64,000 bases of DNA from Pseudarthrobacter sp. GA104. Its GTDB lineage: Bacteria; Actinomycetota; Actinomycetes; Actinomycetales; Micrococcaceae. The notes beneath the pieces were generated by a model. The model was given only the letters and a program-made list of their open reading frames with translations, searched no databases and was not told the origin of the DNA. Location of the stretch: NCBI RefSeq assembly GCF_009741265.1, contig NZ_WOWL01000001.1, positions 434,001 to 498,000 of the forward strand, read 5' to 3'. Shown one piece after another: positions 34,719-45,030 of this stretch. Position 1 is the first letter of the stretch. Every line of letters begins with the position of its first letter. A program made the position numbers and the translations under genes.

Positions 34719-35489
34719 CTACCCCACCGGGGGACGCGATCCGAGAATATCGGAACCGATTCGCAGGTGTGTCGCCCCGAAGGCTATGGCGGCTTCAAGA
34801 TCCTGGCTCATGCCGGCGGAGATGGCGGTGGCACCGGGATGCTGTGCAACCAGCAGGGCCGAAAGCCCGGCAAGCTTCTCGAAGGCGGGCCCGGGCGGAG
34901 CGCCAAGCGGGGCCACGGCCATCAGGCCTGCCAGGCGAAGGCCCTCCTCTGCTGCTATCCGGTCGGCCAGCAGCGGCACCTCGGACGGGGCGGCGCCGCC
35001 CCGGTGGGCACCGGCGTCCTCTTCCAGGCTGACCTGGATGAAGCAGTCCAGGGGCGCCCGTCCCGTGCTGTCCTGCTGGATCCGCATGGCCTTGGCCAGG
35101 GCATCCACAAGCTGGGGCCGGTCCACCGAATGGACGGCGGCGGCATAGCGGACCACCGACTTGGCTTTCTTGGTCTGCACCTGTCCCACAAAGTGCCAGG
35201 TGAGCCCGCAGTCGGCCAGGAGTTCCGCTTTACCGGCTGCCTCCTGGTCGCGGTTTTCCCCGACGTCGGTGACGCCGAGGGACGCGAGCCGCCGGATGTC
35301 CTCCACCGGATGGAACTTGGTGACAACAATCAGTGTGGGCAGCCGGTCCCCACGTCCGGCCGCCGCGGCGGCAGCACCGATCCGGCCGCGGACCGCTTCC
35401 AGCCGGCCGGCCAGCTCTGCGGTGCGTGGATCCCTGCCGGGCGCATCCCGGCGGCCAGCCTCGCCGCCGTTCGCGGAGGGCTCACCCAT
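34719..35489 (-). CDS. yggS: YggS/PROSC-family PLP homeostasis protein
   Basis: PLP-binding TIM-barrel protein (256 residues) involved in vitamin B6 balance. Lys58 in IVVTKFHP is the expected PLP lysine; GENRDQEAAGKAE, WHFVGQVQTKKAK and SAGMSQDLEAAIAFGATHLRIGS are family signatures. The N-terminal 25 residues are a poorly conserved Gly/Arg-rich addition. Its ATG overlaps the pgeF stop by 8 bp (ATGGGTGA), so the two are coupled in translation. Conserved neighbour of ftsZ and sepF. Confidence 0.93.
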   Translation of the reverse strand: MGEPSANGGEAGRRDAPGRDPRTAELAGRLEAVRGRIGAAAAAAGRGDRLPTLIVVTKFHPVEDIRRLASLGVTDVGENRDQEAAGKAELLADCGLTWHFVGQVQTKKAKSVVRYAAAVHSVDRPQLVDALAKAMRIQQDSTGRAPLDCFIQVSLEEDAGAHRGGAAPSEVPLLADRIAAEEGLRLAGLMAVAPLGAPPGPAFEKLAGLSALLVAQHPGATAISAGMSQDLEAAIAFGATHLRIGSDILGSRPPVG

Positions 35490-36171
35490 GGCACCAGACC
35501 AAGCCGGCGAAACGCCCCGTGTTCCTGTCGCGGCGGTATGAATAGAGCGAGTTCGTCTCGAAGGTGCACGGACCGGCGTACTCCACGTCTACCCCGGCGC
35601 GCCCCAGCTGGCTCCGGGCGCCGGCCGGCAGGTCCAGTGCCGGCGTACCCCAGGACGTGGTGGACCGCGTCGCGGGCACAAGGGCGGCCACCTCATCCCG
35701 CAGTGCCGTAGGAACCTCGTAGCAGCTGCCGCAGATGGATGGCCCAAGCCAGGCTTTTATGCCCGAAGCTCCCAAGGACCTCATGCTGTCCACGGCCGCG
35801 GGGATAACGCCGTTGGCCACGCCTGGCCGCCCCGCGTGCACGGCGGCCAGGACGGGACCGTCGGCGGACTCGCCGGCGAGGAGGACCGGAATGCAGTCGG
35901 CCACCATCACCGCGAGCGGCAGCCCGCGCGAAACCATGGCGTCGGCCTGCGGAGCCACGCTGGCGTGCTCCATCACGGCAACGGCAGTTCCGTGAACCTG
36001 GTTCATGAACCGCAGGCCGTCAGGCCCGATACCCGTGGCAGCCTCCAGCTGTTCACGGCGCCGCCGCACTGCCAGGGGGTCGTCGCCCACGTGGAGTGCG
36101 AGGTTTCCGGCACCGGTGTCAGTGAACGCCGCAGACACCCCGGGCAGGATCTCGGCGCGCCAATGGAACAA
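35482..36171 (-). CDS. pgeF: Peptidoglycan editing factor PgeF (YfiH, laccase domain)
   Basis: 229 residues. Family metal-site motifs are visible: FMNQVHG, MVADCIPVLL and VHAGRPGVANGV (His, Cys, His), and SICGSCYEVP. Homologues are purine nucleoside phosphorylase-like multicopper-type proteins; in E. coli PgeF corrects L-Ser misincorporation in muropeptides. The start is a TTG at 36171, 8 bp after the ftsZ stop, because no in-frame ATG or GTG precedes FHWRAEILPG. Part of the ftsZ-pgeF-yggS run. Confidence 0.9.
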   Translation of the reverse strand: MFHWRAEILPGVSAAFTDTGAGNLALHVGDDPLAVRRRREQLEAATGIGPDGLRFMNQVHGTAVAVMEHASVAPQADAMVSRGLPLAVMVADCIPVLLAGESADGPVLAAVHAGRPGVANGVIPAAVDSMRSLGASGIKAWLGPSICGSCYEVPTALRDEVAALVPATRSTTSWGTPALDLPAGARSQLGRAGVDVEYAGPCTFETNSLYSYRRDRNTGRFAGLVWCHG

Positions 36172-36179
36172 GCCGCGGC

Positions 36180-37415
36180 CTACTTCAGGAAGTCGGGGAC
36201 ATCCAGGTCATCCGAGTGGCTGCCGGTCAGGTCAGGTTCCACCACGGAGGGAAGGTCCACATCGAAGCCAGAGTCAGCCGGAACGGCGGACGGGCGCTGC
36301 TGCCCCCAGTTGCTGAGGCCTGCACCTACCCCTGCATGGACAGGCTGGACGTGCGCCTGGTGGCTGCCGGCGGACGGCGCCTGGGACGGGGCGGGAGCAG
36401 CGGCCGGAGCGGCGGGCCGCTGGGGCGCCACCTGCGGCTGGGACTGGTCCATGGAGGGCGAAGTGGCCTTGACGTCGTCGAAGCCGGCAGCGATGACCGT
36501 CACCCGGGCCTCGTCACCCAGGGCGTCGTCGATCACGGCGCCGAAAATGATGTTTGCCTCCGGGTGGGCAACTTCCTGCACCAGCCGCGCGGCCTCGTTG
36601 ATCTCGAACAGGCCGAGGTCGGAACCGCCCTGGATGGACAGCAGGACGCCGTGGGCACCGTCGATCGAGGCCTCCAGCAGCGGGGACGCGATGGCGAGTT
36701 CGGCAGCCTTGACCGCCCGGTCCTCGCCGCGCGCGGAGCCGATGCCCATGAGCGCGGAGCCCGCACCCTGCATAACGGACTTGACGTCCGCGAAGTCGAG
36801 GTTGATCAGGCCCGGGGTGGTGATGAGGTCCGTAATGCCCTGGACGCCCGACAGCAACACCTGGTCGGCAGACCGGAAGGCGTCCAGCACGGAAACGTTG
36901 CGGTCGCTGATGGACAGGAGTCGATCGTTGGGAATCACGATCAGCGTGTCGACTTCGTCACGCAGGGCGTCGATGCCTGCTTCTGCGGAACCCGCACGGC
37001 GGCGGCCTTCGAACGTGAAGGGGCGGGTGACCACGCCAATGGTCAGCGCACCCAGGGAACGGGCGATGCGGGCGACGACGGGAGCGCCGCCGGTGCCGGT
37101 GCCGCCTCCTTCGCCGGCCGTCACGAAGACCATGTCGGCGCCGCGCAGGACTTCCTCGATCTCGTCCGCATGGTCCTCGGCGGCCTGCTTCCCCACCTCG
37201 GGGTTGGCGCCTGCTCCCAGCCCGCGGGTCAGCTCGCGTCCGACGTCGAGCTTCACGTCCGCGTCGCTCATGAGCAGGGCCTGGGCGTCGGTATTGATGG
37301 CGATGAATTCAACACCTCGAAGGCCGACCTCGATCATGCGGTTGACTGCGTTCACGCCACCGCCGCCGATGCCGACGACTTTGATGACGGCCAAGTAATT
37401 CTGCGGAGCTGCCAC
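36180..37415 (-). CDS. ftsZ: Cell division GTPase FtsZ
   Basis: Tubulin-like ring former, 411 residues. The GTP-binding GGGTGTG signature is at 103-109, with [12 protein letters not shown] near the N-terminus and the [11 protein letters not shown] synergy loop. A Pro/Ala/Gln linker follows from about 315, and the conserved C-terminal peptide [10 protein letters not shown], which binds SepF and FtsW-type partners, closes the protein. GTG at 37415 has AAGGGA 8 nt upstream; the in-frame start at 37475 has none. A 183-bp gap to ftsQ holds its promoter and an inverted repeat. Confidence 0.97.
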   Translation of the reverse strand: MAAPQNYLAVIKVVGIGGGGVNAVNRMIEVGLRGVEFIAINTDAQALLMSDADVKLDVGRELTRGLGAGANPEVGKQAAEDHADEIEEVLRGADMVFVTAGEGGGTGTGGAPVVARIARSLGALTIGVVTRPFTFEGRRRAGSAEAGIDALRDEVDTLIVIPNDRLLSISDRNVSVLDAFRSADQVLLSGVQGITDLITTPGLINLDFADVKSVMQGAGSALMGIGSARGEDRAVKAAELAIASPLLEASIDGAHGVLLSIQGGSDLGLFEINEAARLVQEVAHPEANIIFGAVIDDALGDEARVTVIAAGFDDVKATSPSMDQSQPQVAPQRPAAPAAAPAPSQAPSAGSHQAHVQPVHAGVGAGLSNWGQQRPSAVPADSGFDVDLPSVVEPDLTGSHSDDLDVPDFLK

Positions 37416-37479
37416 GTTACGTGTCCCTTGTTCGTGTCTTATTGCGAAAACTGATGGAGAGCTTGAAGCCTGCAACCTT

Positions 37480-37498
37480 AACCTTCGAGTTGAAGGTT
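37480..37498 (-). repeat. Inverted repeat upstream of ftsZ
   Basis: AACCTTC-GAGTT-GAAGGTT, a perfect 7-bp inverted repeat 65 bp before the ftsZ start, adjacent to TATAAC (37496-37501) and 8 bp from TTGACA (37506-37511) on the minus strand. It could be a leader hairpin or an operator. Confidence 0.5.
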
Positions 37499-37598
37499 AT
37501 AGTTATGTCAAGTAACTCATGTCTGTGACGGTATTTCCTCTGGTTGCCACATTCAATAACCGGCTCCGCGTGTCGGATTAATACCGGAAAATAAAGCG

Positions 37599-38549
37599 TT
37601 AGCGGGTCACCGGGTGCCGGGGCACGCTCACGTCGTAGACCCTCACGGGATTCTTGGGGTCGGCCGGAACCTTCAGGAGCGCGGCCAGCACTTTGGCCTT
37701 GAGTTCCCTTTCGCCGGCGTTGCCCCAGATGATGGTCTGGCCGTCCACGAGCTTGAGCTCCACCGCGTCCACCGATTGGGCGGAGGCGTTGGACAGCTTC
37801 GCCAGCACGTCTGCCGGCAAGGCGCCAAGGACTGCGGCCGTGGCACGGAAGAGATCCTGGCCGATGGTGCCCGCGCCGCCGTCGATCACCGGCAGCGACA
37901 CCGAGGCAGGATCGGCCGTGGCAGCCAACTGCACGCCGTCGACGTCCACCAGCTGGTACTGCTCCCCCTGCTTGACCAGCGCTACCGGCACCCTTTCCCG
38001 CACAGCCACGGCAAGGCCGGACGGCGGCCTCGCCTGCGCGGTCACGGACTTGACCTGGACCAGCGGTTCCAGCAGCCGGGCCACCTCTTCGTCGGTGACC
38101 TGCGGTAATGGCTTACCCTGCAATGGCTCCAGCGCGGACTGCACCTGCGCAGGCGTCAGCAGGCGCGTCCCGGACACGGAGATGGTGTGGACGGCCAGGA
38201 CGGGGGAAAAAATAGCTGTCGCCAGCAGCCCCGCCACAACCGCAACGAGGATGCCCGCCGCCGTCAGGAGATTCCGTTTCCGCCGCTTCCCTTTCGGCTC
38301 GGGGAAAGCCACCACGTTCGCCCCGGCTGTCCCGGACGGCGCCGGGGCCTCCGCCTTGTTCCCCTTACCGTTGCCACGGCCGAAACCGCGGATGCCCGCT
38401 TTTGCGGGTTGCCGGGGCTTCTTCGGCTTCTGCGGTTTTTCGGGAGCAGGCTCGGGGACACTCCGGGACGCCGAAATGACATCGTCCCCGCCACCGCCTC
38501 CGCCGGACCGGCCGGTGGAGGTGTAGGTGGGCCGGCGGGTGCTAGCCAC
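37599..38549 (-). CDS. ftsQ: Cell division protein FtsQ
   Basis: Bitopic division protein, 316 residues: a 100-residue basic, Pro/Gly/Lys-rich cytoplasmic tail, one transmembrane helix at about 104-124, then POTRA (VHTISVSGTRLLTPAQVQSAL) and beta domains outside. The long basic tail is typical of actinobacteria. The GTG start overlaps the murC stop by 8 bp (GTGGCTAG), so the two are coupled. Confidence 0.9.
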   Translation of the reverse strand: MASTRRPTYTSTGRSGGGGGGDDVISASRSVPEPAPEKPQKPKKPRQPAKAGIRGFGRGNGKGNKAEAPAPSGTAGANVVAFPEPKGKRRKRNLLTAAGILVAVVAGLLATAIFSPVLAVHTISVSGTRLLTPAQVQSALEPLQGKPLPQVTDEEVARLLEPLVQVKSVTAQARPPSGLAVAVRERVPVALVKQGEQYQLVDVDGVQLAATADPASVSLPVIDGGAGTIGQDLFRATAAVLGALPADVLAKLSNASAQSVDAVELKLVDGQTIIWGNAGERELKAKVLAALLKVPADPKNPVRVYDVSVPRHPVTR

Positions 38550-39918
38550 GCAGGGCCTCTACGATCTGCGGTCCATACGCGGTGACATCACCGGCGCCCG
38601 CGGTCAACACGATGTCCCCGTCCGCGGCGGAAGCCGCCAGGAGTGCGACGGCGTCCCCGGCCGCCACCAGCCGGCCGCCCTCATCCAGGTGGTCGGCTAT
38701 GAGCTGGCTGGTTACACCCGGGATGGGATCCTCACGGGCGGGATAGATGTCCAGGACCAAGGCGGTGTCGGCCAGGTTGAGGGCATCGGCGAACTCCTGC
38801 GCGAACTCCCGGGTGCGGGAAAACAGGTGCGGCTGGAAGAGGACGTGTACCTTGTGGTCCCCCGCAACGGAGCGGGCTGCGGCGAGGGCAGCGCGGACTT
38901 CCGTCGGGTGGTGGGCGTAGTCGTCGAACACCCGCACTCCCCTCGCCTCGCCCTTGAGCTCAAAGCGACGGGAGGCACCGGAAAAGTGCGCCAGGGCGGC
39001 GGCCGCAATGCCAGGGTCAACTCCCAGTTCAAGGGCGACAGCGAAGGCGGCCGCCGCGTTCAGCGCGTTGTGCCGCCCTGGCACCTGCAGGTCAAGCGGA
39101 TAGCGGCCCGACGGTGTGGAGACGGCTGTGTCGCCGGGACCGCCGTCGTGCAGCAGGAGGTCCGCACCCTCTCCGGTTCCGTAAAGCACCACGCGCGTGG
39201 TGCCCCGCTGCCGGGTCCTTTCGGCGAGGGCCAGCGCGCCGGCGTCGTCCGCGCAGGCAACCAGCACCCCGTCGGCGGGCAGCAGCGCGGTGAACCGGTC
39301 AAAGGATTCGTAGACCGCTTCAGCCGTTCCGTAGTGGTCCAGGTGGTCCGGCTCCACGTTGGTGACCACGGCGATCCTGGGCCGGTAGTTGAGGAAGGAT
39401 CCGTCGGACTCGTCGGCCTCCGCCACGAAGATCCCGGAGCTTCCGTGGGCGGCGTTGACGCCGAGCGCGGGAACATTGGCGCCGATGGCGAACGAGGGGT
39501 CCAGGCCCGCGCCCTGGAGCAGGACGGTGACCATGGAGGTGGTGGTGGACTTGCCGTGGGTTCCCGCCACGGTAACCACCGTGTCGCCGCCCATGGTGGC
39601 CGCCAACGCCTCGGACCGGTGCAGCACCGGCAGGCCGGCTTCCCTCGCCGCAACAAGCTCCGGGTTGTCCGGGCGGATGGCCGAGCCGGCCACAACCGTC
39701 TGGGCGTCACCAAGGTTCGCGGCGGCATATCCGACGGCGATGCGCGCACCGGCCGCCGCGAGGTCGGCCATGACCGGCAGGTCCTTGGCGTCGGAGCCGC
39801 TGACCGGAACGCCGCGGGCCACCATGATCCTGGCCACGGCTGACATGCCGACGCCCCCGATGCCCACGAAGTGGACCCTGCCCAGCGATTCAAGGGCCGG
39901 AATTTTGGCGTGGTTCAT
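38542..39918 (-). CDS. murC: UDP-N-acetylmuramate--L-alanine ligase
   Basis: Adds L-Ala to UDP-MurNAc. 458 residues. The N-terminal [17 protein letters not shown] glycine motif binds the [18 protein letters not shown] is the ATP loop; [10 protein letters not shown] and [11 protein letters not shown] are Mur-ligase motifs. ATG overlaps the murG stop (ATGA). Middle of the coupled murG-murC-ftsQ run. Confidence 0.97.
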   Translation of the reverse strand: MNHAKIPALESLGRVHFVGIGGVGMSAVARIMVARGVPVSGSDAKDLPVMADLAAAGARIAVGYAAANLGDAQTVVAGSAIRPDNPELVAAREAGLPVLHRSEALAATMGGDTVVTVAGTHGKSTTTSMVTVLLQGAGLDPSFAIGANVPALGVNAAHGSSGIFVAEADESDGSFLNYRPRIAVVTNVEPDHLDHYGTAEAVYESFDRFTALLPADGVLVACADDAGALALAERTRQRGTTRVVLYGTGEGADLLLHDGGPGDTAVSTPSGRYPLDLQVPGRHNALNAAAAFAVALELGVDPGIAAAALAHFSGASRRFELKGEARGVRVFDDYAHHPTEVRAALAAARSVAGDHKVHVLFQPHLFSRTREFAQEFADALNLADTALVLDIYPAREDPIPGVTSQLIADHLDEGGRLVAAGDAVALLAASAADGDIVLTAGAGDVTAYGPQIVEALRG

Positions 39919-41015
39919 GCTTTCACCGCTTCCAGGATGAGATCAGCCATCCGCTGATCGGCGTTCCGGATGCCAAGCCGGTAGGAACTGGCTGACATTG
40001 CGGCAAGCCGTGGCTGGTCCGTGACCAGCGGAACCAGCTCCTTGTCCACCCATTCGGCCGTCAAGTCCCGGTCGCTGACCAGGATCGCGCCCCCGGCAGC
40101 CACCAATCCTGCAGCGTTCAGGGCCTGCTCGCCGTTGCCAATGGGCAGCGGCACCAGGACTGCCGGTACCCCCACCGCGGCAACCTCGCATACCGTGGCC
40201 GCACCGGAACGGGCCAGCAGTACGTCCGCCGCGGCATAGGCAAGCTCCATGCCGTCGATGTATTCCACCTGCCGGTAGCCGTCAGCCGCGAGGGGGTTGC
40301 CGGCGGCGTCCAGGACGGTCTTGCCGCGCCCGGTGATGTGCAGGGTCTGGATGCCCGCGCCGGCAAGGCGGTCCACTGCGGCGGCGATGGTCCTGTTGAT
40401 GCTCTGCGCCCCGGAGGATCCCCCGGTGACGATCAGCGCCGGCTGTGCCGGGTCCAGGCCCAGGGCCTCCCGGGCGGCGGTGCGCGCCGCGGCCCTGTCC
40501 AGCCCGGAAATCTCGGAACGCATCGGCATTCCCACGTGGGTTGCATGGCGCAGAGGGGTGTTGGCGAAGGCGACGGCCACCCTGTGGGTCAACAGGGCAC
40601 CCACCCGGTTTGCGAGGCCCGGCCGGGCATTTGCCTCGTGGATGACGATGGGGATGCGCCGTTTGCGGGCAGCCAGGTACATGGGCGTGCACACGTAGCC
40701 GCCGACGCCCACCAGGACGTCCGCAGCCGCTTTGTCCAGGATGGCTCCGGCCTGGCGCACGGCGCCGGCGAGCCGGGCGGGAAGCCGCACCAGGTCAGCC
40801 GAAGGTTTCCGTGGGAACGGAACCCTGTCGATGGTCGCCAGCTCCACTCCTGCAGCCGGAACAAGCCTGGTTTCCATCCCGGACGGCGTGCCGACGGCAA
40901 GGATGGCGGCAGCGGGAGACGCGCTCCGGAGGGCGGCGGCGATGGCCAGCAGCGGGCTGATGTGCCCGGCGGTGCCGCCGCCTGCCAGGACGATGGAAGG
41001 GGTTTTGGAGGTCAT
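39915..41015 (-). CDS. murG: UDP-GlcNAc transferase to lipid I (MurG)
   Basis: GT28 glycosyltransferase (366 residues) that makes lipid II on the inner membrane face. [16 protein letters not shown] is the G-loop of the acceptor domain, [13 protein letters not shown] the donor-domain loop, and the E/A-rich [25 protein letters not shown] block binds UDP-GlcNAc. Starts 6 bp after the ftsW stop. Confidence 0.97.
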   Translation of the reverse strand: MTSKTPSIVLAGGGTAGHISPLLAIAAALRSASPAAAILAVGTPSGMETRLVPAAGVELATIDRVPFPRKPSADLVRLPARLAGAVRQAGAILDKAAADVLVGVGGYVCTPMYLAARKRRIPIVIHEANARPGLANRVGALLTHRVAVAFANTPLRHATHVGMPMRSEISGLDRAAARTAAREALGLDPAQPALIVTGGSSGAQSINRTIAAAVDRLAGAGIQTLHITGRGKTVLDAAGNPLAADGYRQVEYIDGMELAYAAADVLLARSGAATVCEVAAVGVPAVLVPLPIGNGEQALNAAGLVAAGGAILVSDRDLTAEWVDKELVPLVTDQPRLAAMSASSYRLGIRNADQRMADLILEAVKA

Positions 41016-41021
41016 GGAGGG

Positions 41022-42362
41022 CTAGGCACGCTTTCTTGCAGTCTTCTTCCGGGCCGCGTCTTTCCGCGCCGGCTTGGCCTTGAACTTGAGCATCCGCTTG
41101 GGCCGGATGGACGGGGCCATCTGCTCCCTGGCCAGGGAGAGCACCACGCCGATGGCGCAGAGCGACATCAGCAGCGCCGAGCCGCCGTAGGAGATGAACG
41201 GCAGCGGCACACCGATGACGGGCATCAGGCCGGTCACCACGGACATGTTGACCGTGGCCTGGCCCAGCAGCCACACCATGATGGTGCCGGCCAGCACGCG
41301 GTGGAACATGTCCGCCTGCGCCACTACCACACGGTAGATCGCGGCGCCCAGGATGGCGAAGAGGATGAGGACGACGACGGTCCCCACCAGGCCGAGTTCC
41401 TCGCCGATGATGGCAAAGATGAAGTCGTTGTGGGCTTCGGGGATCCAGCTGTACTTCTGCCGGCTCTGCCCCAGCCCAACGCCGAACCAGCCTCCCGACG
41501 CCAGCCCGTAGAGCCCGTTGGTGGCCTGGTAGTTGGCGTCGATGCCGTCGGCGCAGGACTCGCCGGTCCACCACGAAGTGATCCGGCACATGCGGTTTGA
41601 ACTGGTCACAGCCATGACGGCCGTTCCGGCGGCGGCCACCAGGCCTGCGATACCGAAGAGATACAGGGGTGCCCCGGCAAAGAAGAGGGCGGCAGCCGTG
41701 ATCATCATGATGATCATGGCCGTTCCGAGGTCATTGCCCACCAGGACCAGCACCACGATGATGATGGCCATCGGGACGGCAGGGACCGCGACGTGCTGCC
41801 AGAGGCTGAGGAGCTTTCCCTTCCTGGCCAAAACGGTAGCCATCCACAGGGCGAGGGCCAGCTTGGACGCTTCGGACGGCTGGAAGGTGATGCCGCCGAG
41901 GTCGATCCAGTTCTTGTTGCCGTTGACCTCCGCACCCACAAGCTGCACCAGTCCCAGGAGGACCACGGCGCCAATGATGGCGGGCCATGCGAGCCGCTTG
42001 AGCCACACCACATTGATGCGGGACAGCACGAACATGGTGAAGATGCCGATTGCGGCGAACATGCCCTGCTTTAGGGCATCGCCGTAGGGTGACTTGCCGG
42101 CGGCGATCGACTCGACGCTGGACGCAGAGAGCACCATCATGATGCCGATCGCCGTCAGCGCCAGGGTGGATCCCAGGATGAGGTAGTAGGTGGAGCCGTT
42201 CCGGGAAGTTCCGGTTCCTTCCAGCGCCGACCAGAACTTCCGGTAGCCGGCCCGCAGCCGGGTTACGGCAGTGGCGGGACGGCTGGCCGGCGATGCCGAG
42301 GAGCCGGGACGCGGCTTGCCGGCCTGCTGCCGGGCAGGCGGGCGTGTTGGCGTGCTGACCAT
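41022..42362 (-). CDS. ftsW: SEDS glycosyltransferase FtsW
   Basis: Septal peptidoglycan polymerase of the SEDS family, 446 residues and about ten membrane helices. NKNWIDLGGITFQPSEASKLALALWMA and HNDFIFAIIGEELGLVG-type stretches are present (shown partly). Basic tails at both ends, KARKKTARKRA-like at the C-terminus, are unusually long but common in actinobacteria. The start is ATG 42362, 2 bp after the murD stop. It pairs with FtsI, encoded further upstream. Confidence 0.95.
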   Translation of the reverse strand: MVSTPTRPPARQQAGKPRPGSSASPASRPATAVTRLRAGYRKFWSALEGTGTSRNGSTYYLILGSTLALTAIGIMMVLSASSVESIAAGKSPYGDALKQGMFAAIGIFTMFVLSRINVVWLKRLAWPAIIGAVVLLGLVQLVGAEVNGNKNWIDLGGITFQPSEASKLALALWMATVLARKGKLLSLWQHVAVPAVPMAIIIVVLVLVGNDLGTAMIIMMITAAALFFAGAPLYLFGIAGLVAAAGTAVMAVTSSNRMCRITSWWTGESCADGIDANYQATNGLYGLASGGWFGVGLGQSRQKYSWIPEAHNDFIFAIIGEELGLVGTVVVLILFAILGAAIYRVVVAQADMFHRVLAGTIMVWLLGQATVNMSVVTGLMPVIGVPLPFISYGGSALLMSLCAIGVVLSLAREQMAPSIRPKRMLKFKAKPARKDAARKKTARKRA

Positions 42363-42364
42363 TG

Positions 42365-43924
42365 TTACTCCTCGCCGGTCTGGGCCTGCCCTTCCACCAG
42401 CTCGCGGACAGCTTCGATGAAAGTGTCACCACGGTGAGCGTAGGAAGAGAACTGATCCATGGAAGCAGCTGCCGGGGCCATCAGCACAGTATCGCCGGAA
42501 CCGGCCAGCTGGGCTGCTGACGCAACCGCCCGGGCCATCACCGGTTTCCCGGCCAGGGGGGAACCGGCTTGGATGCCGTCTGTTGCAGCAGTCTGCACCT
42601 GTTCAGTGTCACCCGCCGCCGGCTGGATCACGGGGACATCGGGCGCGTGTCGCGAGAGGGCGCCGGCCAGCGCGGAAGTGTCTGTTCCGATCAGGACCAC
42701 CGCCTTGAGCCGGTGCGCGTGCTCCCGCACAAGGTCGTCGTAGGTGACACCCTTGGAGAGTCCTCCCGCGATCCAGATGACGTTGCTGAATGCAGCGAGC
42801 GAAGCGGCGGCCGCATGCGGGTTGGTGGCCTTGGAATCATTGATCCACAGGACTCCGTTGTGGCGGGCCACCGGCTGGATGCGGTGGTTCCCGGGCACGT
42901 AGTCCTGGATCCCCTGCCGCACGGCCCTGGGCTCCACGCCGTAGGCGCGTACCAGGCCTGCGGCCGCCAGTGCGTTGGCCACCATGTGCCGGGGTGCAAT
43001 GGCGCCAAGGTCGGCCATCGAGGCAAGTTCCGCGGCGCTGTCCCTTCGCTCTTCGATGAATGCCCTGTCCACCAGCAGGCCTTCCACCACGCCCAGCATG
43101 CTGATGGCGGGGGTGAGGGTAGTGAAACCGACGGCCCGGCAGCCCTCCACCACGTCGGCGTTTTCCACCATCCGCTCGGTTTCAATCTGCTCGGCGTTGT
43201 AGAGGCAGGCTTTTTGGGTGCGTTCGTAGACCTTGGCCTTGTCCGCAAGGTAGGAGTCGTAGGAGCCGTGCCAGTCAACGTGGTCCTCGGCGACGTTGAG
43301 GCACACGCTGGCCACCGGCGAGAGGGATTCCGACCAGTGCAGCTGGAAGCTGGAGAGTTCGACGGCGAAAACGTCGTACTCGACCGGGTCCCGAATGGCA
43401 TCCAGAATCGGCGTACCCACGTTGCCCACGGCGATGGCCTTCAGTCCGGCGGCGCGCAGCATGGATTCGGTAAGTCCCACCGTGGTGGTCTTTCCGTTGG
43501 TTCCGGTGATGGCCAGCCAGTCCGCTGTCTTGCGGCCCTCCCGCACGCGCACCCGCCAGGCGAGTTCAACGTCGCCCCATACCGGGATGTGCGCCCGCGC
43601 AGCAGCGGCCAGCAGGGCCTGGTCCGGACGCCAGCCCGGCGACGTCACGATCAGCTCCGGAAGTTTGCCGTCGATCTTTGGCAGGCGCGTCACTGCATCA
43701 TCGCCGAGCAGGACGTCGGCGGCGCCGACGATCTTCAGGGTTTCAGCGTGGGCTTTCGCTGTATCGCTGGTGGCGGCGTCAACCACCACCACGCGGGCAC
43801 CGAGTTCAATCAGCGTGTCAGCGGCGGCGAACCCTGACACGCCGATGCCGGTGACTGCCACCCGCAGCCCGGCCCAGTCTGAATCCCAGCTCACGAGCTC
43901 CTGGAGGCGTGGGGAAACGGTCAC
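42365..43924 (-). CDS. murD: UDP-N-acetylmuramoylalanine--D-glutamate ligase
   Basis: Adds D-Glu. 519 residues from the chosen start. [11 protein letters not shown] opens the UDP domain; [14 protein letters not shown] is the ATP loop; [11 protein letters not shown] and [12 protein letters not shown] are ligase motifs. I use GTG 43924, which overlaps the mraY stop by 4 bp (GTGA), the same coupling seen at mraY-murF. An ATG at 43939 would add five residues. Longer than many MurDs because of loops near 255-300. Confidence 0.94.
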   Translation of the reverse strand: MTVSPRLQELVSWDSDWAGLRVAVTGIGVSGFAAADTLIELGARVVVVDAATSDTAKAHAETLKIVGAADVLLGDDAVTRLPKIDGKLPELIVTSPGWRPDQALLAAAARAHIPVWGDVELAWRVRVREGRKTADWLAITGTNGKTTTVGLTESMLRAAGLKAIAVGNVGTPILDAIRDPVEYDVFAVELSSFQLHWSESLSPVASVCLNVAEDHVDWHGSYDSYLADKAKVYERTQKACLYNAEQIETERMVENADVVEGCRAVGFTTLTPAISMLGVVEGLLVDRAFIEERRDSAAELASMADLGAIAPRHMVANALAAAGLVRAYGVEPRAVRQGIQDYVPGNHRIQPVARHNGVLWINDSKATNPHAAAASLAAFSNVIWIAGGLSKGVTYDDLVREHAHRLKAVVLIGTDTSALAGALSRHAPDVPVIQPAAGDTEQVQTAATDGIQAGSPLAGKPVMARAVASAAQLAGSGDTVLMAPAAASMDQFSSYAHRGDTFIEAVRELVEGQAQTGEE

Positions 43925-45030
43925 AGCAGCACAACCCATTCAGCGTAGAAAATTCCCAGGCCTACAGCGACGAAGAGCCCGCCGAGGATCCAGAACCGGA
44001 CCACCACGGTCACTTCAGCCCACCCCTTCAGTTCGAAGTGGTGCTGCAGCGGCGCCATCTTGAAGACGCGTTTACCGCCTGTGGCTTTGAAATAACCCAC
44101 CTGGATGATCACCGAAAGCGTGATCAGGACGAACAGTCCGCCAATGATCCCCAGCAACAGCTCCGTCCTGGAAAGGATGGCAAAACCTGCGATCGCACCG
44201 CCAATGGCGAGGGAGCCGGTATCCCCCATGAAGATCTTGGCCGGCGAGGTGTTCCACCAAAGGAATCCCACCAGGGCAGCGCTCATGATGGCGGCCAGCA
44301 GGGCCAGGTCCAGGGGGTCCCGGACCTGGTAGCACCCGCTGCCGGCTTCCCGGGGCGAGCCGCAGGCCTGGTTGCTCTGCCAAATGCCCATCAGCGTATA
44401 GGCGCCGAAGACCATGACCGAGGCCCCGGCCGCCAGTCCGTCAAGGCCGTCCGTGAGGTTTACGCCGTTGGTGGCGGCAGTGACGATCAGATTGGACCAG
44501 ATGACGAAAAGGATGGCGCCCAGCACGGTTCCGCCGAAGGCGAGGTCCAGCCAGGGCAGGTCCCGGACCAGGGAGATCTTGGTGGAGGCCGGCGCGAGGC
44601 CGTCTTCATCGGGAAAGTTGAGGGCCAGCACAGCGAAGATGACGCCCACTGCTGCCTGCAGGATCAGCTTCGCCTTGGCGTTGAGCCCCAGGCTGCGCTG
44701 CCGCGAAATCTTGATGAAGTCATCCAGGAATCCGACAAGCCCCATCCCCACCATGAGGAACAGCAGGATCAGGGCGGAGGCTGACGGGCCAGGCGAATCC
44801 GGATTCACCATGAGCATGATGAGGTGCGTCAGGCCGTAACTCAAAAGGACCGCTGCCACCACGACGGTCCCGCCCATGGTGGGTGTTCCGCGTTTGGTGT
44901 GGTGGGAGGTCGGGCCGTCGTCTCGGATGAACTGGCCGTAGCCGCGGCGGACCAGGAGCCGGATGAACAGCGGCGTGCCCACCAGGGCGAAGAGGAGCGC
45001 CAGTCCGGCGCCGATCAAAAGTGCAATCAC
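43921..45030 (-). CDS. mraY: Phospho-MurNAc-pentapeptide translocase
   Basis: Membrane enzyme that makes lipid I from UDP-MurNAc-pentapeptide and undecaprenyl phosphate. 369 residues, ten helices. [12 protein letters not shown] is the first signature, [14 protein letters not shown] the second with its acidic pair, and [12 protein letters not shown] the third. The GTG start overlaps the murF stop by 4 bp. Confidence 0.97.
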   Translation of the reverse strand: MIALLIGAGLALLFALVGTPLFIRLLVRRGYGQFIRDDGPTSHHTKRGTPTMGGTVVVAAVLLSYGLTHLIMLMVNPDSPGPSASALILLFLMVGMGLVGFLDDFIKISRQRSLGLNAKAKLILQAAVGVIFAVLALNFPDEDGLAPASTKISLVRDLPWLDLAFGGTVLGAILFVIWSNLIVTAATNGVNLTDGLDGLAAGASVMVFGAYTLMGIWQSNQACGSPREAGSGCYQVRDPLDLALLAAIMSAALVGFLWWNTSPAKIFMGDTGSLAIGGAIAGFAILSRTELLLGIIGGLFVLITLSVIIQVGYFKATGGKRVFKMAPLQHHFELKGWAEVTVVVRFWILGGLFVAVGLGIFYAEWVVLL

